Origin: Streptomyces hyaluromycini
GTDB taxonomy: Bacteria > Actinomycetota > Actinomycetes > Streptomycetales > Streptomycetaceae
Assembly: GCF_002217755.1 (NCBI RefSeq)
Contig: NZ_BCFL01000020.1
Coordinates: 1 to 64,000, forward strand
DNA length: 64,000 nt
Direction: 5' to 3'
Part shown: one piece after another, positions 1 through 8,713 of the stretch
Numbering within the stretch: position 1 is the first letter of the stretch
Layout: every line of letters begins with the position of its first letter
Notes under the pieces: generated by a model
Told to the model about the DNA's origin: nothing
The model's input: the letters and a program-made list of their open reading frames with translations, nothing else
The model's database searches: none
Program-made: the position numbers and the translations under genes

Positions 1-15
1 CTGACGTCACGTGCA

Positions 16-44
16 GGGGCTCTCACCCAGCGGGTGAGAGCCCC
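16..44. terminator. strong hairpin, probable transcription terminator
   Basis: A perfect 13-bp inverted repeat (GGGGCTCTCACCC, loop AGC, then the complement) is followed by TTTC. It looks like the terminator of a gene ending to the left of the window, or a bidirectional terminator. The T tract is short, as is common in high-GC actinomycetes. Confidence 0.7.
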
Positions 45-98
45 TTTCGCCGGGACACCGCGAACGTGGTACTCCACGTCCTCAGCTTCGGGAGAGCC

Positions 99-470
99 AT
101 GGAACGTCTGGACCGCCGCCACTTCCTGACAGGCGCCATCGCCGTCAGCGTGTATGCCGCCCCCGGCAGCCGACGGCTCGGAGCCAGCGCCGCCGCCGGT
201 GTCGCCCGACCCGGGGGGCGAGTCGGCCGCGCCGAGCCGGCCGAGCTGTGGCGGGCCGCCGACGAAGCACAGCGATGGGACTCCAAGTTCGGCGGCGGAT
301 CTCCTCGTTCCTCCGCCGTCACCCGCTGCCTCACTACCGGGTCGCCCCGCTCCTCCACGGCAGCTACAGCGACGACGTCAGGCGCGGGCTGTTCTCCGTG
401 ACGGCCGAGCTCGCGCGCGTCGCCGGCTGGAGCGCTGTGGACACCTGCCAGCACGACCTGAGCGGCCCTG
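99..470 (+). pseudogene. remnant of a Streptomyces Cro/C1-type regulator (C-terminal region), frameshifted
   Basis: From ATG 99 the first frame reads a basic MERLDRRHFLTG segment, then PAELWRAADEAQRWDSKF and SSAVTRCLT. The match then jumps frame near base 340 to RVAPLLHGSYSDD and SVTAELARVAGWSAVDTCQH, and fades after about base 470. This order resembles the long C-terminal region of the abundant Streptomyces helix-turn-helix regulators, in which an AELARxAGWxAxDxGQH segment precedes helical repeats. The N-terminal DNA-binding domain and the end are missing. The family call is from memory of these regulators; the frameshift is visible directly. Probably non-functional. Confidence 0.55.
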
Positions 471-653
471 GCGGCCTCCGAGCATCGTCTGGAGCGCGCC
501 GACAACGCTGCGGAGGAACGGCGCCCTCGATGAGCGGACGTACGACGAGCGAGTGCCTTTCCTCGCTCATGCTGTGCCCTCATAGACACCTCAGGGGTTT
601 CAGCCGTCAAGGGGCACAGGGACGTGGTGCGCGGTGGTCGAACAAGCCAGTGG

Positions 654-965
654 TCAGACGCTGGCGAAGGCGGACAGGAGTGTGTCTGTGCGGAGCCGAA
701 GCTCAGGTGTCTCAGCTCCTGTGACGCTGACGGACACTTCCTGACCGCCGACGGCTTGAGCGAGGGCGACCTTCAAGGTCGCGTTCGTGCCGACCAGGGG
801 ATACGAGTACCGGCTGCCGGGTGCTTCGTCGTCGGTGTCCTGGACGCCGGCTTCGATGGTCTCCCAGTCGGTTTCGTCCAAGGCGTATCCGGCGTAGCGG
901 GACAGCAACTCGAGGAAGGCACGCAGGTTGCGGCCCCAGATCCATCCGGTGATCGGCTCGGTCAT
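654..965 (-). CDS. conserved hypothetical protein (103 aa)
   Basis: A small acidic protein starting MTEPITGWIWGRNLRAFLEL at ATG 965, preceded by GGGAGACGC as a ribosome binding site. It has an aromatic-rich N terminus (WIWGRN, YAGYALDETDWETIE) and a beta-rich C-terminal half (SYPLVGTNATLKVAL, EVSVSVTG). No signal peptide, membrane segment or recognisable catalytic motif is visible. The coding pattern is convincing, but I do not recognise a function. It lies 89 bp downstream of the thioredoxin-like gene on the same strand. Confidence 0.7.
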   Translation of the reverse strand: MTEPITGWIWGRNLRAFLELLSRYAGYALDETDWETIEAGVQDTDDEAPGSRYSYPLVGTNATLKVALAQAVGGQEVSVSVTGAETPELRLRTDTLLSAFASV

Positions 966-1054
966 GCGTCTCCCGTCTCTGCGAGGTGGACAGCATGGCA
1001 GACGTGGTCTGCCGTCAGGCTACGGGCGTCGGGGCCACGTGCCGCAGCGGCCGC

Positions 1055-1393
1055 TCAGAGGTGGCGGTCCAGGAACTTCCGTACCTCGGCGATGGTCACA
1101 TGCCCCGTGCCGTGCGCCACCGCCTCTCCCTCTTTCAGCAGGACGTAGGACGGGGCTCCGGTGATCCCGTATCGCTCGGTTGCGGCCGGACAACGCGTGA
1201 TGTCGGCGCGGACGACCGTAAGGCGGCCCGTGTAGTCGTCGGCGATGCCACCCACGACGAGGTCCATAACCCGGCAGGGCTCGATTGCCTTGGGCCATGT
1301 CCCGGTGAAGTATGCGAGGACCGGAACTCCGCTCATCCCAAGGATGAAATTGAACTCCGCGTCCTCACGGGGTCGGTGAACCCGCTTCGTCAT
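1055..1393 (-). CDS. thioredoxin-fold protein with degenerate active site
   Basis: A 112-aa protein with thioredoxin-fold landmarks: a central strand VPVLAYFTGTW, a later DITRCPAATERYGITGAPSYVLL segment with the cis-proline signature GAPS, and a C-terminal GTGHVTIAEVRKFLDRHL helix. The usual WCGPC redox motif is replaced by W33-PKAIEP-C40, so only the second Cys position is near normal. It is therefore unlikely to be a conventional dithiol oxidoreductase and may be a monothiol or chaperone-like protein. The start at ATG 1393 gives a normal thioredoxin length. The fold call is fairly secure; the function is not. Confidence 0.7.
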   Translation of the reverse strand: MTKRVHRPREDAEFNFILGMSGVPVLAYFTGTWPKAIEPCRVMDLVVGGIADDYTGRLTVVRADITRCPAATERYGITGAPSYVLLKEGEAVAHGTGHVTIAEVRKFLDRHL

Positions 1394-1627
1394 GGAAGCT
1401 CCTGACCTCGCGTTCCGTCATTCCATCCCCATCATCCCTCGCGCGGTGTGCCAGGCCGGCCCGGTTGGTCGTCCGGTTGACCTGTCGGAAGGGAGGCACG
1501 GGGCCGTCGCAGAATCACGGTGGTCCCCGGCGGGAGCGGCCCGGCTCCCCGCCCCTGGTGACCCGGCCTGGCCGCCCCGCCGGTCACCCAGCTGCAGCCC
1601 GCCGCGCGCCCGTGAGGCAGCTCGTGC

Positions 1628-1762
1628 CAGGACGGCGCCCTCCACGACGGCATGAAGGCCGTTTTCCAGGGCGTAGCGGCCCAGATCATCGACCAGATGC
1701 TCGATGGGCGCGTTGACGAGCGGGCCGGTGCGCATCGTCCACCGGATCCAGTCGAGCCGTAT
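1628..1762 (-). pseudogene. fragment of a P-loop (zeta-toxin/AAA-like) kinase
   Basis: An in-frame stretch reading IRLDWIRWTMRTG, then NAPIEHLVDDLGRYALENG and HAVVEGAVL resembles the middle of small actinobacterial P-loop kinases, where a substrate-binding helix pair precedes a VVEGIL strand. A stop codon lies just before it, and no Walker A motif is present upstream in any frame. I read it as an isolated fragment of a decayed gene. The similarity is from memory. Confidence 0.4.
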
Positions 1763-1954
1763 CTGTCACCGCGATTCTCAGGGACGGCGCCCCCGACGGG
1801 CTTCCCGAGGTCTTGTCTGGTCTTCACGTCACCCCCCGGTCTCAGCTGGCTCATACCGCTGTTCCCGGGCCGCATGAGCCGGCTGATGGCACCGAGAACG
1901 AGGCACGGTTCCTGGACCGCTCGCGGACGCGGTCGTGGACTGTCGAAGTACGTG

Positions 1955-3115
1955 TCAGCTGACCGGAAGACCGACCGCCAGCGTCAGTTCAAGGACCCGG
2001 TGTGGCGATGCGAGATCCGGAAACAGCTCCCGCAGCTGCGACATCCGGTACCGGACTGTCTGGGGATGGACGAACAACGCCGCCGCCACCTCGTCCCGCC
2101 TGCCCTGGTGCAGCAGCCACGCCCGCAACGTCTCCTCCAGCCGCCGTGCGGTGGCGACAGGCAGGGTCCGCAACGGTGCGAGGGCTCGGGCACGCAGGTC
2201 TGCGTACGCGTCCATGTCGGCGCTCAGCACCAGTTCGGGCAGGTGGTCCTCGGTGTCGTGAATATCGGAGGAGAGGGAGCGTGCGCGTGCGGCTCGTGCG
2301 TACGAGGCGGACGCACGAGCCCATGGCCGGGCCGGGCCGACCACGGCGGTGCGGTCGGTCAGCTGCCGCAAGAGATGTGATCGGTCGGCATCGGGGACGA
2401 GCAGCACACCGGTGGCGTCCGGCAGATCGTCGAGGACGAGGGTGCTCGGGTCGAGCGTGCGGTAGGCAGGCCGGGCCTGGGCGGCGGGCAGCAGGACCGC
2501 GGTCAGCGAAACCGGAGGCTGCCACCCGGCCCGTTGGACAGAGGCCTGCAGCACGTCCGGGCTCGCGCCGGCGAGGAGGTCGCGGGCCAGGTGTTCCAGG
2601 TGGCGCTCGTGGGCCCTGCCCCGGGCGGCCAGTTCGTCGGCGTGGCCCGCGGCGCTCGCGGCGGAGAGCTCGTCGATGTAGGCGAAGGTCAGCTCGGCGA
2701 ACTTGGCGACCTCGGCGGCGGGCAGACCTGCGGGTACGGCACCCGCTGCGAGGCATCGCCAGGCCACGCGGGCGCCGACGCGGTAGGCGCTGAGCAAGGC
2801 GTCCATCGAACGGCGGTCCCGGACCTCGCCGCGGCCCAGCTCGTAGGCTGCGTCACCGGCGTCGCCACCTGCGGCGTTCCCGCTCGCGAGGTCCAGGTAG
2901 TGCCCCAGGGCGGTGCGGACGGCTCGGCGGATGGTGCTGCCCATGCGGCCCGAAAGGGCGTTGGCGTAGGGAGGGACCTCGTCGATGATCGCCTGGACGA
3001 CCTCGTCGGCGGTGGTCTTCAGCACGGCCCGAAGCGCGGTGACCGTCGTCTCGTCCAGGGCCAGTTCGCTGGCCCTCCGGATTGCATGGCTCACGTTTTT
3101 GTTTCCTGCGAACAA
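1955..3115 (-). CDS. PucR-family transcriptional regulator
   Basis: A 386-aa cytoplasmic regulator. The N-terminal half (about 1-190) is helical and resembles the RsbT-co-antagonist-like region common in actinobacterial PucR proteins. The middle is a degenerate GGDEF-like domain. The C terminus (about 320-375) carries the PucR helix-turn-helix, with the segment RRDEVAAALFVHPQTVRYR. It is divergent from the reductase/desaturase pair with only about 65 bp between starts, so it most likely controls that pair and itself. PucR proteins often sense small metabolites; here a lipid-related signal is an inference from context. ATG 3115 gives the full N-terminal domain. Confidence 0.85.
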   Translation of the reverse strand: MFAGNKNVSHAIRRASELALDETTVTALRAVLKTTADEVVQAIIDEVPPYANALSGRMGSTIRRAVRTALGHYLDLASGNAAGGDAGDAAYELGRGEVRDRRSMDALLSAYRVGARVAWRCLAAGAVPAGLPAAEVAKFAELTFAYIDELSAASAAGHADELAARGRAHERHLEHLARDLLAGASPDVLQASVQRAGWQPPVSLTAVLLPAAQARPAYRTLDPSTLVLDDLPDATGVLLVPDADRSHLLRQLTDRTAVVGPARPWARASASYARAARARSLSSDIHDTEDHLPELVLSADMDAYADLRARALAPLRTLPVATARRLEETLRAWLLHQGRRDEVAAALFVHPQTVRYRMSQLRELFPDLASPHRVLELTLAVGLPVS

Positions 3116-3181
3116 TTCAGTCGACCAGATTTACATCCTGCGGTCAGGACTTTACGCCTTGAGGCGCAGCAAGCTGGGGTC

Positions 3182-4237
3182 ATGACGAGTGCAGCCCTCC
3201 GCAGCAGGGCGTGGAAACTGCTGGAGATGGTCACGACGCCGCTGCTGCCGTCGGACTACCTCGACCTGGTCAGCCCGCTGCGTGCGGGCGCCGACCTGCG
3301 GGGGCGCATCGAGGCCGTGCACCCCGAGACGGGTGACGCCGCGACCATCGTGATCAGGCCGGGACGGGACTGGCGCGGCCACACGGCCGGTCAGTACGTG
3401 CGGATCGGGGTCGATGTCGACGGGGTGCGCCTGTGGCGTGCGTACTCACTCACTTCACCGGCAAAGCGCCAGGACGGCCGCTTCACGATCACCGTGAAGG
3501 CGATCCCGGACGGCAAGGTCAGCAACCACCTGGTCCGCAGGGCGAAACCGGGCACGCTGGTCCAGCTCGACCAGGCGGCCGGTGACTTCGTGCTGCCGCA
3601 GGCCAAGCCCGCCAAGGTGCTCTACCTGACGGCCGGCAGCGGCATCACGCCTGTGATGGGCATGCTGCGCGACACCGAGTTCGACGACGTCGTCATGGTC
3701 CACTGCGCGCCACAGCCGCAAGATGTGATCTTCCGCAACGAACTGCACGACCTGGTCGCGGACAAGAGGCTGCGGCTCACCGAGGTGCACACCGACACAG
3801 ACGGCATGCTCGACATCGCCCGTCTCGACGAACTCGTGCCCGACTGGGCCGAGCGCGAGACCTGGGCCTGCGGGCCCGCGGGCCTGCTCGACGCCGCCGA
3901 AGAGCACTGGACCGAGCACGGCGTCCAAGAGCGCCTGCACACCGAACGCTTCCGCGCCAGCATCGTCGTCGCCGGCGACGGCGGCGAGGTCACGTTCAGC
4001 GCCAGCGGCAAGACCGTCGACGCGGATGGCGCCACGCCGTTGCTGGACATCGGCGAGGAGGCCGGCGTGCTCATGCCCTCCGGGTGCCGCATGGGCATCT
4101 GCTTCGGCTGCGTCACGCCGCTCAAGGCGGGCGCCGTCCGCGACCTGCGCACCGGCGAGATCACCGAGGCCGAACCGGGCATCCTCATCCAGACCTGCGT
4201 GTCCGCCGCGGCGGGCCCCTGCGACATCGAACGGTAG
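3182..4237 (+). CDS. ferredoxin reductase (FAD, NAD(P)H, 2Fe-2S) partner of the desaturase
   Basis: This 351-aa flavo-iron-sulfur protein moves electrons from NAD(P)H to the adjacent desaturase. Order: an FAD-binding barrel with the RAYSLTSP motif (about 85-92), an NAD(P)-binding domain with YLTAGSGITPVMG and WACGPAG, then a C-terminal plant-type 2Fe-2S domain whose ligands are in CRMGICFGC plus a later Cys in IQTC. This is the layout of Mycobacterium tuberculosis Rv3230c, the reductase for DesA3. The start at ATG 3182 begins MTSAALRSRAWKLLE. It is followed 7 bp later by the desaturase, so the two are very likely co-transcribed. Confidence 0.92.
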   Translation: MTSAALRSRAWKLLEMVTTPLLPSDYLDLVSPLRAGADLRGRIEAVHPETGDAATIVIRPGRDWRGHTAGQYVRIGVDVDGVRLWRAYSLTSPAKRQDGRFTITVKAIPDGKVSNHLVRRAKPGTLVQLDQAAGDFVLPQAKPAKVLYLTAGSGITPVMGMLRDTEFDDVVMVHCAPQPQDVIFRNELHDLVADKRLRLTEVHTDTDGMLDIARLDELVPDWAERETWACGPAGLLDAAEEHWTEHGVQERLHTERFRASIVVAGDGGEVTFSASGKTVDADGATPLLDIGEEAGVLMPSGCRMGICFGCVTPLKAGAVRDLRTGEITEAEPGILIQTCVSAAAGPCDIER

Positions 4238-4244
4238 GAGCACC

Positions 4245-5363
4245 GTGACCGCCATCGACCCCACCGCCCACCTGACCGCGGATCAGATCGAGGAGCTCGG
4301 CCGCGAGCTGGACGCGATCCGCGACGAGGTGATCGCCGGCCGCGGCGAGAAGGACGCCGCCTACATCCGCAAGGTCATCTCGGCGCAGCGCAAGCTCGAA
4401 CTGGCCAGCCGGGGCGTGCTGCTGTTCTCGTTCTTCCCGCCCGCGTGGCTGCTCGGCACCGCCGGTCTGTCGGTGGCGAAGATCATGGACAACATGGAGA
4501 TCGGCCACAACATCCTCCACGGCCAGTGGGACTGGATGCGGGACCCGAAGATCCACTCCACCACCTGGGAGTGGGATCACGTCTCGCCGTCCGAGCAGTG
4601 GAAGCACTCGCACAACGAGCTGCACCACACGTACACCAACGTGATCGGCAAGGACAACGACCTCGGCTACGGCATCATGCGCGTCGACGAGGACCAGAAG
4701 TGGCACCCGTTCCACCTCGGCCAGCCGCTGTGGAACTTCATCAACGCCTGCTTCTTCGAGTACGGCATCGCAGCGTACGACCTGGAGCTCGGCAAGAACC
4801 TGCACAAGCGCCGCCGCAAGAACCCGGAGTTCCGCGCGCGGGCCAAGGCCGTGAGCCGCAAGATCCGCAAGCAGGTGCTCAAGGACTACGTGATCCACCC
4901 GCTGCTGTCGGGCCCGTCGTTCCTCACCACGCTCGCCGCCACGTTCACCGCGAACCTGGTCCGCAACATCTGGTCCCACTCGGTGATCATGTGCGGGCAC
5001 TTCCCCGAGGGCGTGCAGGTCTTCGAGCGCCGGTCGATCAAGGGCGAGACGCGCGGCCAGTGGTACCTGCGCCAGATGATGGGCTCGGCGAACATCAGCG
5101 GCAGCAGGGCCATGCACTTCATGACCGGCAACCTGTCGCACCAGATCGAGCACCACTTGTTCCCGGACCTGCCGAGCAACCGGTACGCCGAGGTCGCGGT
5201 GAAGGTGCGCGCGCTGTTCGAAAAGTACGAGCTGGAGTACGTCACCGGGCCGCTGCCCAAGCAGGTGTTCTCCGCGTGGCACAAGGTCTTCCGGCTCTCG
5301 CTGCCGAACAAGAAGCCCAAGGTCAAGACGCCGGACCGCGAGCAGGAACTCGTCGCGGCCTGA
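4245..5363 (+). CDS. membrane fatty acid desaturase, DesA3-like
   Basis: This 372-aa integral membrane diiron enzyme introduces a double bond into acyl chains. The three histidine boxes are clear: GHNILHGQ, HSHNELHHTYTN and HQIEHHLFP. Hydrophobic segments lie around residues 60-85 and 225-250. Homologues such as mycobacterial DesA3 act as stearoyl-CoA delta-9 desaturases with the reductase encoded alongside; exact regioselectivity here is not readable. GTG 4245 is preceded by GGAG and begins MTAIDPTAHLTADQIEE. It probably adjusts membrane fluidity under control of the divergent PucR regulator. Confidence 0.92.
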   Translation: MTAIDPTAHLTADQIEELGRELDAIRDEVIAGRGEKDAAYIRKVISAQRKLELASRGVLLFSFFPPAWLLGTAGLSVAKIMDNMEIGHNILHGQWDWMRDPKIHSTTWEWDHVSPSEQWKHSHNELHHTYTNVIGKDNDLGYGIMRVDEDQKWHPFHLGQPLWNFINACFFEYGIAAYDLELGKNLHKRRRKNPEFRARAKAVSRKIRKQVLKDYVIHPLLSGPSFLTTLAATFTANLVRNIWSHSVIMCGHFPEGVQVFERRSIKGETRGQWYLRQMMGSANISGSRAMHFMTGNLSHQIEHHLFPDLPSNRYAEVAVKVRALFEKYELEYVTGPLPKQVFSAWHKVFRLSLPNKKPKVKTPDREQELVAA

Positions 5364-5749
5364 TTCCCGGCATTGGTTCAGACCTTTCGGCCGTACCGGC
5401 GGCACCACCGGGTTCGGTGAGATCCGTTGCGGACGGTAGGCGGCCGCGACATCAGACCGTACGACACGGGATCCGGGCCGCCCGGTGTCCGGCTGCGCTG
5501 CCTGGCCGTGCGCCAAGAGCTCAGCACACAGCCCCCGGCGAGGTGTTGTAGTGCGCTGACCCGCCGTGGTCGGGCCGGTAGTCGGGTGCGTACGCGCACT
5601 CGTACGCCGACGGGCGGGCTGGGTGGAAGGCATGGGCTGTCACGTGGACTCTGCCGGATGGGATTGCGCAGCCGTACGTCGAAGACCAGCATGCTCATTG
5701 GCGTCTCACCGTCTCACGGGTGACGAACGAGGTTGAGGGTCATGCTGTG
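5364..5749. other. non-coding or decayed stretch, nothing recognised
   Basis: Open frames here are arginine- and proline-rich out-of-frame translations typical of high-GC non-coding DNA. No repeat, RNA gene or recognisable protein fragment was found. It separates the desaturase from a convergent hypothetical gene. Confidence 0.5.
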
Positions 5750-6151
5750 TCAGGGTCGGGGCCGATGGCACCTACTGAGCGAAGCGAACGCCCGAGGTCT
5801 CCGGTGAGGATGCGGGGGTGTCGCCACCACCACAGGTCGGGGCCGGGGCAGGTTGTGGACCTGGTCGAGTGCTTGGCCGTCGTCGTCGATGGTCGCGGCC
5901 TTGTACCGGTCGTCCAGAGCTTTGATCTGCGGGGTCCAGAGCTGGACGATGTGTTCGTCCAGCAGGAGCCATGCCTCGTGCAGCCAGTTTCGGCAGTAGA
6001 GGTCGTCGGTGTACTCGTAGATGTCGTCGCCGTAACCGCGGTCGATGACGCTCACCAGGGCGGCCCACGCGTTCACCCTTTCAGTGACCGTGAATGACGT
6101 CCGACAGCCGTGCTGGTGCAACAGCTCTCCCACCTCGGTTTCGGTAGCCAC
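5750..6151 (-). CDS. conserved hypothetical protein, C terminus probably frameshifted
   Basis: The first 100 residues look like a genuine soluble protein, with segments TVTERVNAWAALVSVI, GDDIYEYTDDLYCRNWLHEA and IKALDDRYKAATIDDDGQAL. After DQVHN near base 5865 the reading frame turns into a proline/arginine run. The neighbouring frame instead gives LWWWRHPRILTGDLGRSL, which looks like the natural C terminus. I infer a single-base indel near 5855. The protein resembles small Streptomyces hypotheticals of about 130 aa with no assigned function. Listed as a CDS because most of the protein is intact. Confidence 0.5.
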   Translation of the reverse strand: MATETEVGELLHQHGCRTSFTVTERVNAWAALVSVIDRGYGDDIYEYTDDLYCRNWLHEAWLLLDEHIVQLWTPQIKALDDRYKAATIDDDGQALDQVHNLPRPRPVVVATPPHPHRRPRAFASLSRCHRPRP

Positions 6152-6302
6152 GGGCAGGAGGCTGTCACGCCGAATCCGTCCGGGCGACCGAGATATGTCC
6201 CGCCAGAGGCTGCGGCCCCTGGAGCATGATCAAGGTGAGACGATCTCGCCGTGGCTGGTGTGATCACGGCATCGGAACTCTCCTGGATAGCCCCGAATCG
6301 AC

Positions 6303-7697
6303 GTGCGCATCGTGCGGAGCGGCGAACTGGAGATCGTCCCGCTGAAGTTCTACCTCGACGGCTTCCCCACCTCCGCGCGCGGCCGGCGCCGCGCGATCCG
6401 TGAATCGTTCGACCGGGCGGCGCGGCGCTGCCCGAGATCCAGATCGTGGACCGCGCGCAGCTCGACGCGTATCTCGCTGCGTTCCCGGACATCGTGGAGT
6501 ACTGGCAGCGAGACCATCTCCTCGAATCCGCCAAAATCCTCAACCAGGAGACCGCGCTCCTCACCGGCGGGGCCCAGGACCTGCAGACTCGGTTGCAGGC
6601 GCTCGGGGAGCGGGCCGACTCGCTGGATCCCCACTGGGGCATCGACTTCGCGTGGACCGGGAACACGGTCTGGCGCACTCTGCGGGCCAAGCACCCGCAG
6701 TCTCCCGAGATCAGCCCGGTCAGCCTCCACCTGGCTCTGCATCCCCAGGCCGCGCAACGTGACGACTGGGAGCGGCTGCTCGGAACGGCACCGCGGAGAC
6801 GGTGAGGCTGTCCGCCGACGAGGTACAGGAACTGCGGGTCGAAGGCCCGCCATGGCTCAGCCAGGAGCACCAGCAGGTCGCCGTGGAAATCCGGCCGCTT
6901 GCCCATCTGCCGGAGTCGGAACACGAGGTCGACCTCGTCCCCACCGACGAAGAAGGACATCCGGTGTCCTCGTTCGTGGCAGCGCTGAAGGCGGCCGGCG
7001 AAGGCTCCCGAGGGCGCTCCGTCGAGGTACACGTCGACCGCGGCCTGGCGCTGCGACTCCTGCTCCCGCACGACGACACACAGCCCGCGAACCTGCTCTG
7101 CACCTTCCAGTCGGACGGACTGACCGCCGCCGACCCCCTCCGCCAGCTCGAACTGCGCCGGCTGCTGTCCGGGCCCGGGTATCTCGCCGTGGAGGTCGAC
7201 GGTCACCCCGTGATCTCCGGCCGCCTTCCAAAAGCGCCCGACGATGACCCCGCCCAGCTGGCCGACTTCGACGCCTTAGCCTCCTACATCGAAGACCTCG
7301 ACATCGGCCAACGTCACACCCGCCAGTACTTCCCCGTCGACCTGGACATCCCTACCGCAGCTTCACCGTCACGCTCAACGGCTCCGACGATCCCGTCCTG
7401 CGCAGCACCCTCAGCGGGACCGGCTGCCTGAAGGTCGGCTCCGACCGCTCGGCCATCCCCGTCGGACGACGCACCCTCAACCTCGGCCCCATCGAGGCGT
7501 ACCACCCGCAGATGACCGCCGAAAACGGCCCCGCAGCCCCCGCCGCCCGCGACACCGGACGCACGAAAGGGCTCCAGGTCACCTACGCGGTTCCCGACGG
7601 CCGGCACCTGCGCGCCTTCCTCGCCGCGACCACACCACCCGACCGCCCCCTCGCCCCCGTACCCCTCGGATTGCCCGGAGCCCTCGACCTCCCCTGA
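6303..7697 (+). pseudogene. multiply frameshifted gene of unknown function
   Basis: Protein-like sequence runs through three successive frames: ELEIVPLKFYLDGFPTSARG (to about 6424); then PEIQIVDRAQLDAYLAAFPD and later SLDPHWGIDFAWTGNTVWR (to about 6797); then VRLSADEVQELRVEGPPWLS through FDALASYIEDLDIGQRH (to about 7357); then YRSFTVTLNGSDDP through GLQVTYAVPDGRHLRAF to the stop at 7697. Joined, these give about 460 residues. At least three frameshifts are needed, so the gene is dead. No family was recognised; mixed alpha/beta, no signal peptide or membrane segment. Confidence 0.6.
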
Positions 7698-7748
7698 CGA
7701 CCCACCCGCAGAGTCCCGGGAACTGCCGTCAAGTCTGCCGCGCGGAGG

Positions 7749-8280
7749 TCAGGAAATCTGCTCGTCGCGGACACCGACGCAACCGGCACGGCACCCGCGG
7801 ACCACTTCCGCCAGCGCCCAGACCACGGCCCGCACCTGCTCCCGATCCTCGCCCTGGCCGACGACTTCCAGCGTCTCGGCCGCCGCCAGACGCACGGAAA
7901 GCGGCAGATCGTCGAAGGCGGCACACTGGTACGCGACCGTGCGACGGGACTCCCGCTCCGCAGCGCTGACCCCGCCGGCAGCCAGGGGGAAGACTGCCGC
8001 CTCGTACAGCATGATCCCCGCAGAACCGCATCCGCTGATGCCTCCGCCCTGCCGTCGTCCACGACCTGCTTCAGGAAGTCCTGGGTCTGCTGGCGGCACA
8101 TCGAAATCGTGACTCTCGCGCCCAGGCACACCACGGTCATGCCCGCGAGCATCCCGGCGCCCGCACCCAGCCAGCCAGCCAGCCGCCCAGCCGAAGCCCG
8201 GCATATCCCCCGGCCGATCCCGCGCACATGATCAACAGCGTCAACGCCGCAAACAGACGGGCGCGGAGCGGGACTCTCAT
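7749..8280 (-). pseudogene. frameshifted gene for a membrane-anchored hypothetical protein
   Basis: ATG 8280 starts MRVPLRARLFAALTLLIMC, a basic N terminus with one hydrophobic segment. The match then moves to a second frame (MLAGMTVVCLGARVTISMC, FLKQVVDDGRAEA) and a third (IMLYEAAVFPLAAGG, LRLAAAETLEVVGQGEDREQ, stop at 7749). The distance from start to stop is not a multiple of three, so at least one net indel is certain and two are likely. The intact protein would have been about 175 aa with one or two transmembrane helices. No function recognised. Confidence 0.55.
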
Positions 8281-8408
8281 ACCCACGAGTATGCCCACCC
8301 AGGGAGTGCCACGGGCCATCGGTGCCGCACAGTGGCAGACCCGAGGGACGGCCCGACGGCATAAATCCCTGCCGGCGCCGCGCGGATGCCGTACGGTAAA
8401 GACACCGA

Positions 8409-8486
8409 CGCGGGGTGGAGCAGCTCGGTAGCTCGCTGGGCTCATAACCCAGAGGTCGCGTGGTTCAAATCCCGCCCCCGCTACCA
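8409..8486 (+). tRNA. tRNA-Met (CAU), initiator type, with an extra base in the T stem
   Basis: A cloverleaf is readable: acceptor CGCGGGG pairing with CCCCGCT, a D arm GAGCAGCTCGGTAGCTC, and an anticodon arm CTGGG-CTCATAA-CCCAG with anticodon CAU. The 3' ACCA is encoded. The unpaired first acceptor position and the three G:C pairs at the base of the anticodon stem are hallmarks of initiator tRNA. The T arm reads GCGTGG-TTCAAAT-CCCGC: five pairs form only if a T is bulged, making the gene 78 rather than 77 nt with CCA. It may be a functional variant or a decaying extra copy. Confidence 0.85.
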
Positions 8487-8490
8487 ACAT

Positions 8491-8525
8491 CCGGCCCCCG
8501 GCGACATTTCGTCGCCGGGGGCCGG
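8491..8525 (+). terminator. hairpin terminator behind the tRNA
   Basis: A perfect 15-bp inverted repeat (CCGGCCCCCGGCGAC, loop ATTTC, then the complement) begins four bases after the tRNA CCA. There is no T tract, but the stem is very stable. It is the obvious end of the tRNA transcript. Confidence 0.8.
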
Positions 8526-8713
8526 AGTCGTTCGGCAGCAGGGCTCCAGGTCGTACGCCGTCGCCAGACGTATCCGGGTGCCTTCGCACGTCAACGGCGC
8601 CGGCGTTGACCAGCGCCAAGATGCCCCACCGGGCGGTAGGCAGCGAGGTCGGCGTCAGGAACGAGGGGCGGGCCTGCCGGTGAGTGTGCGCGGCAGCGAG
8701 GTGCAGCGAGAGA

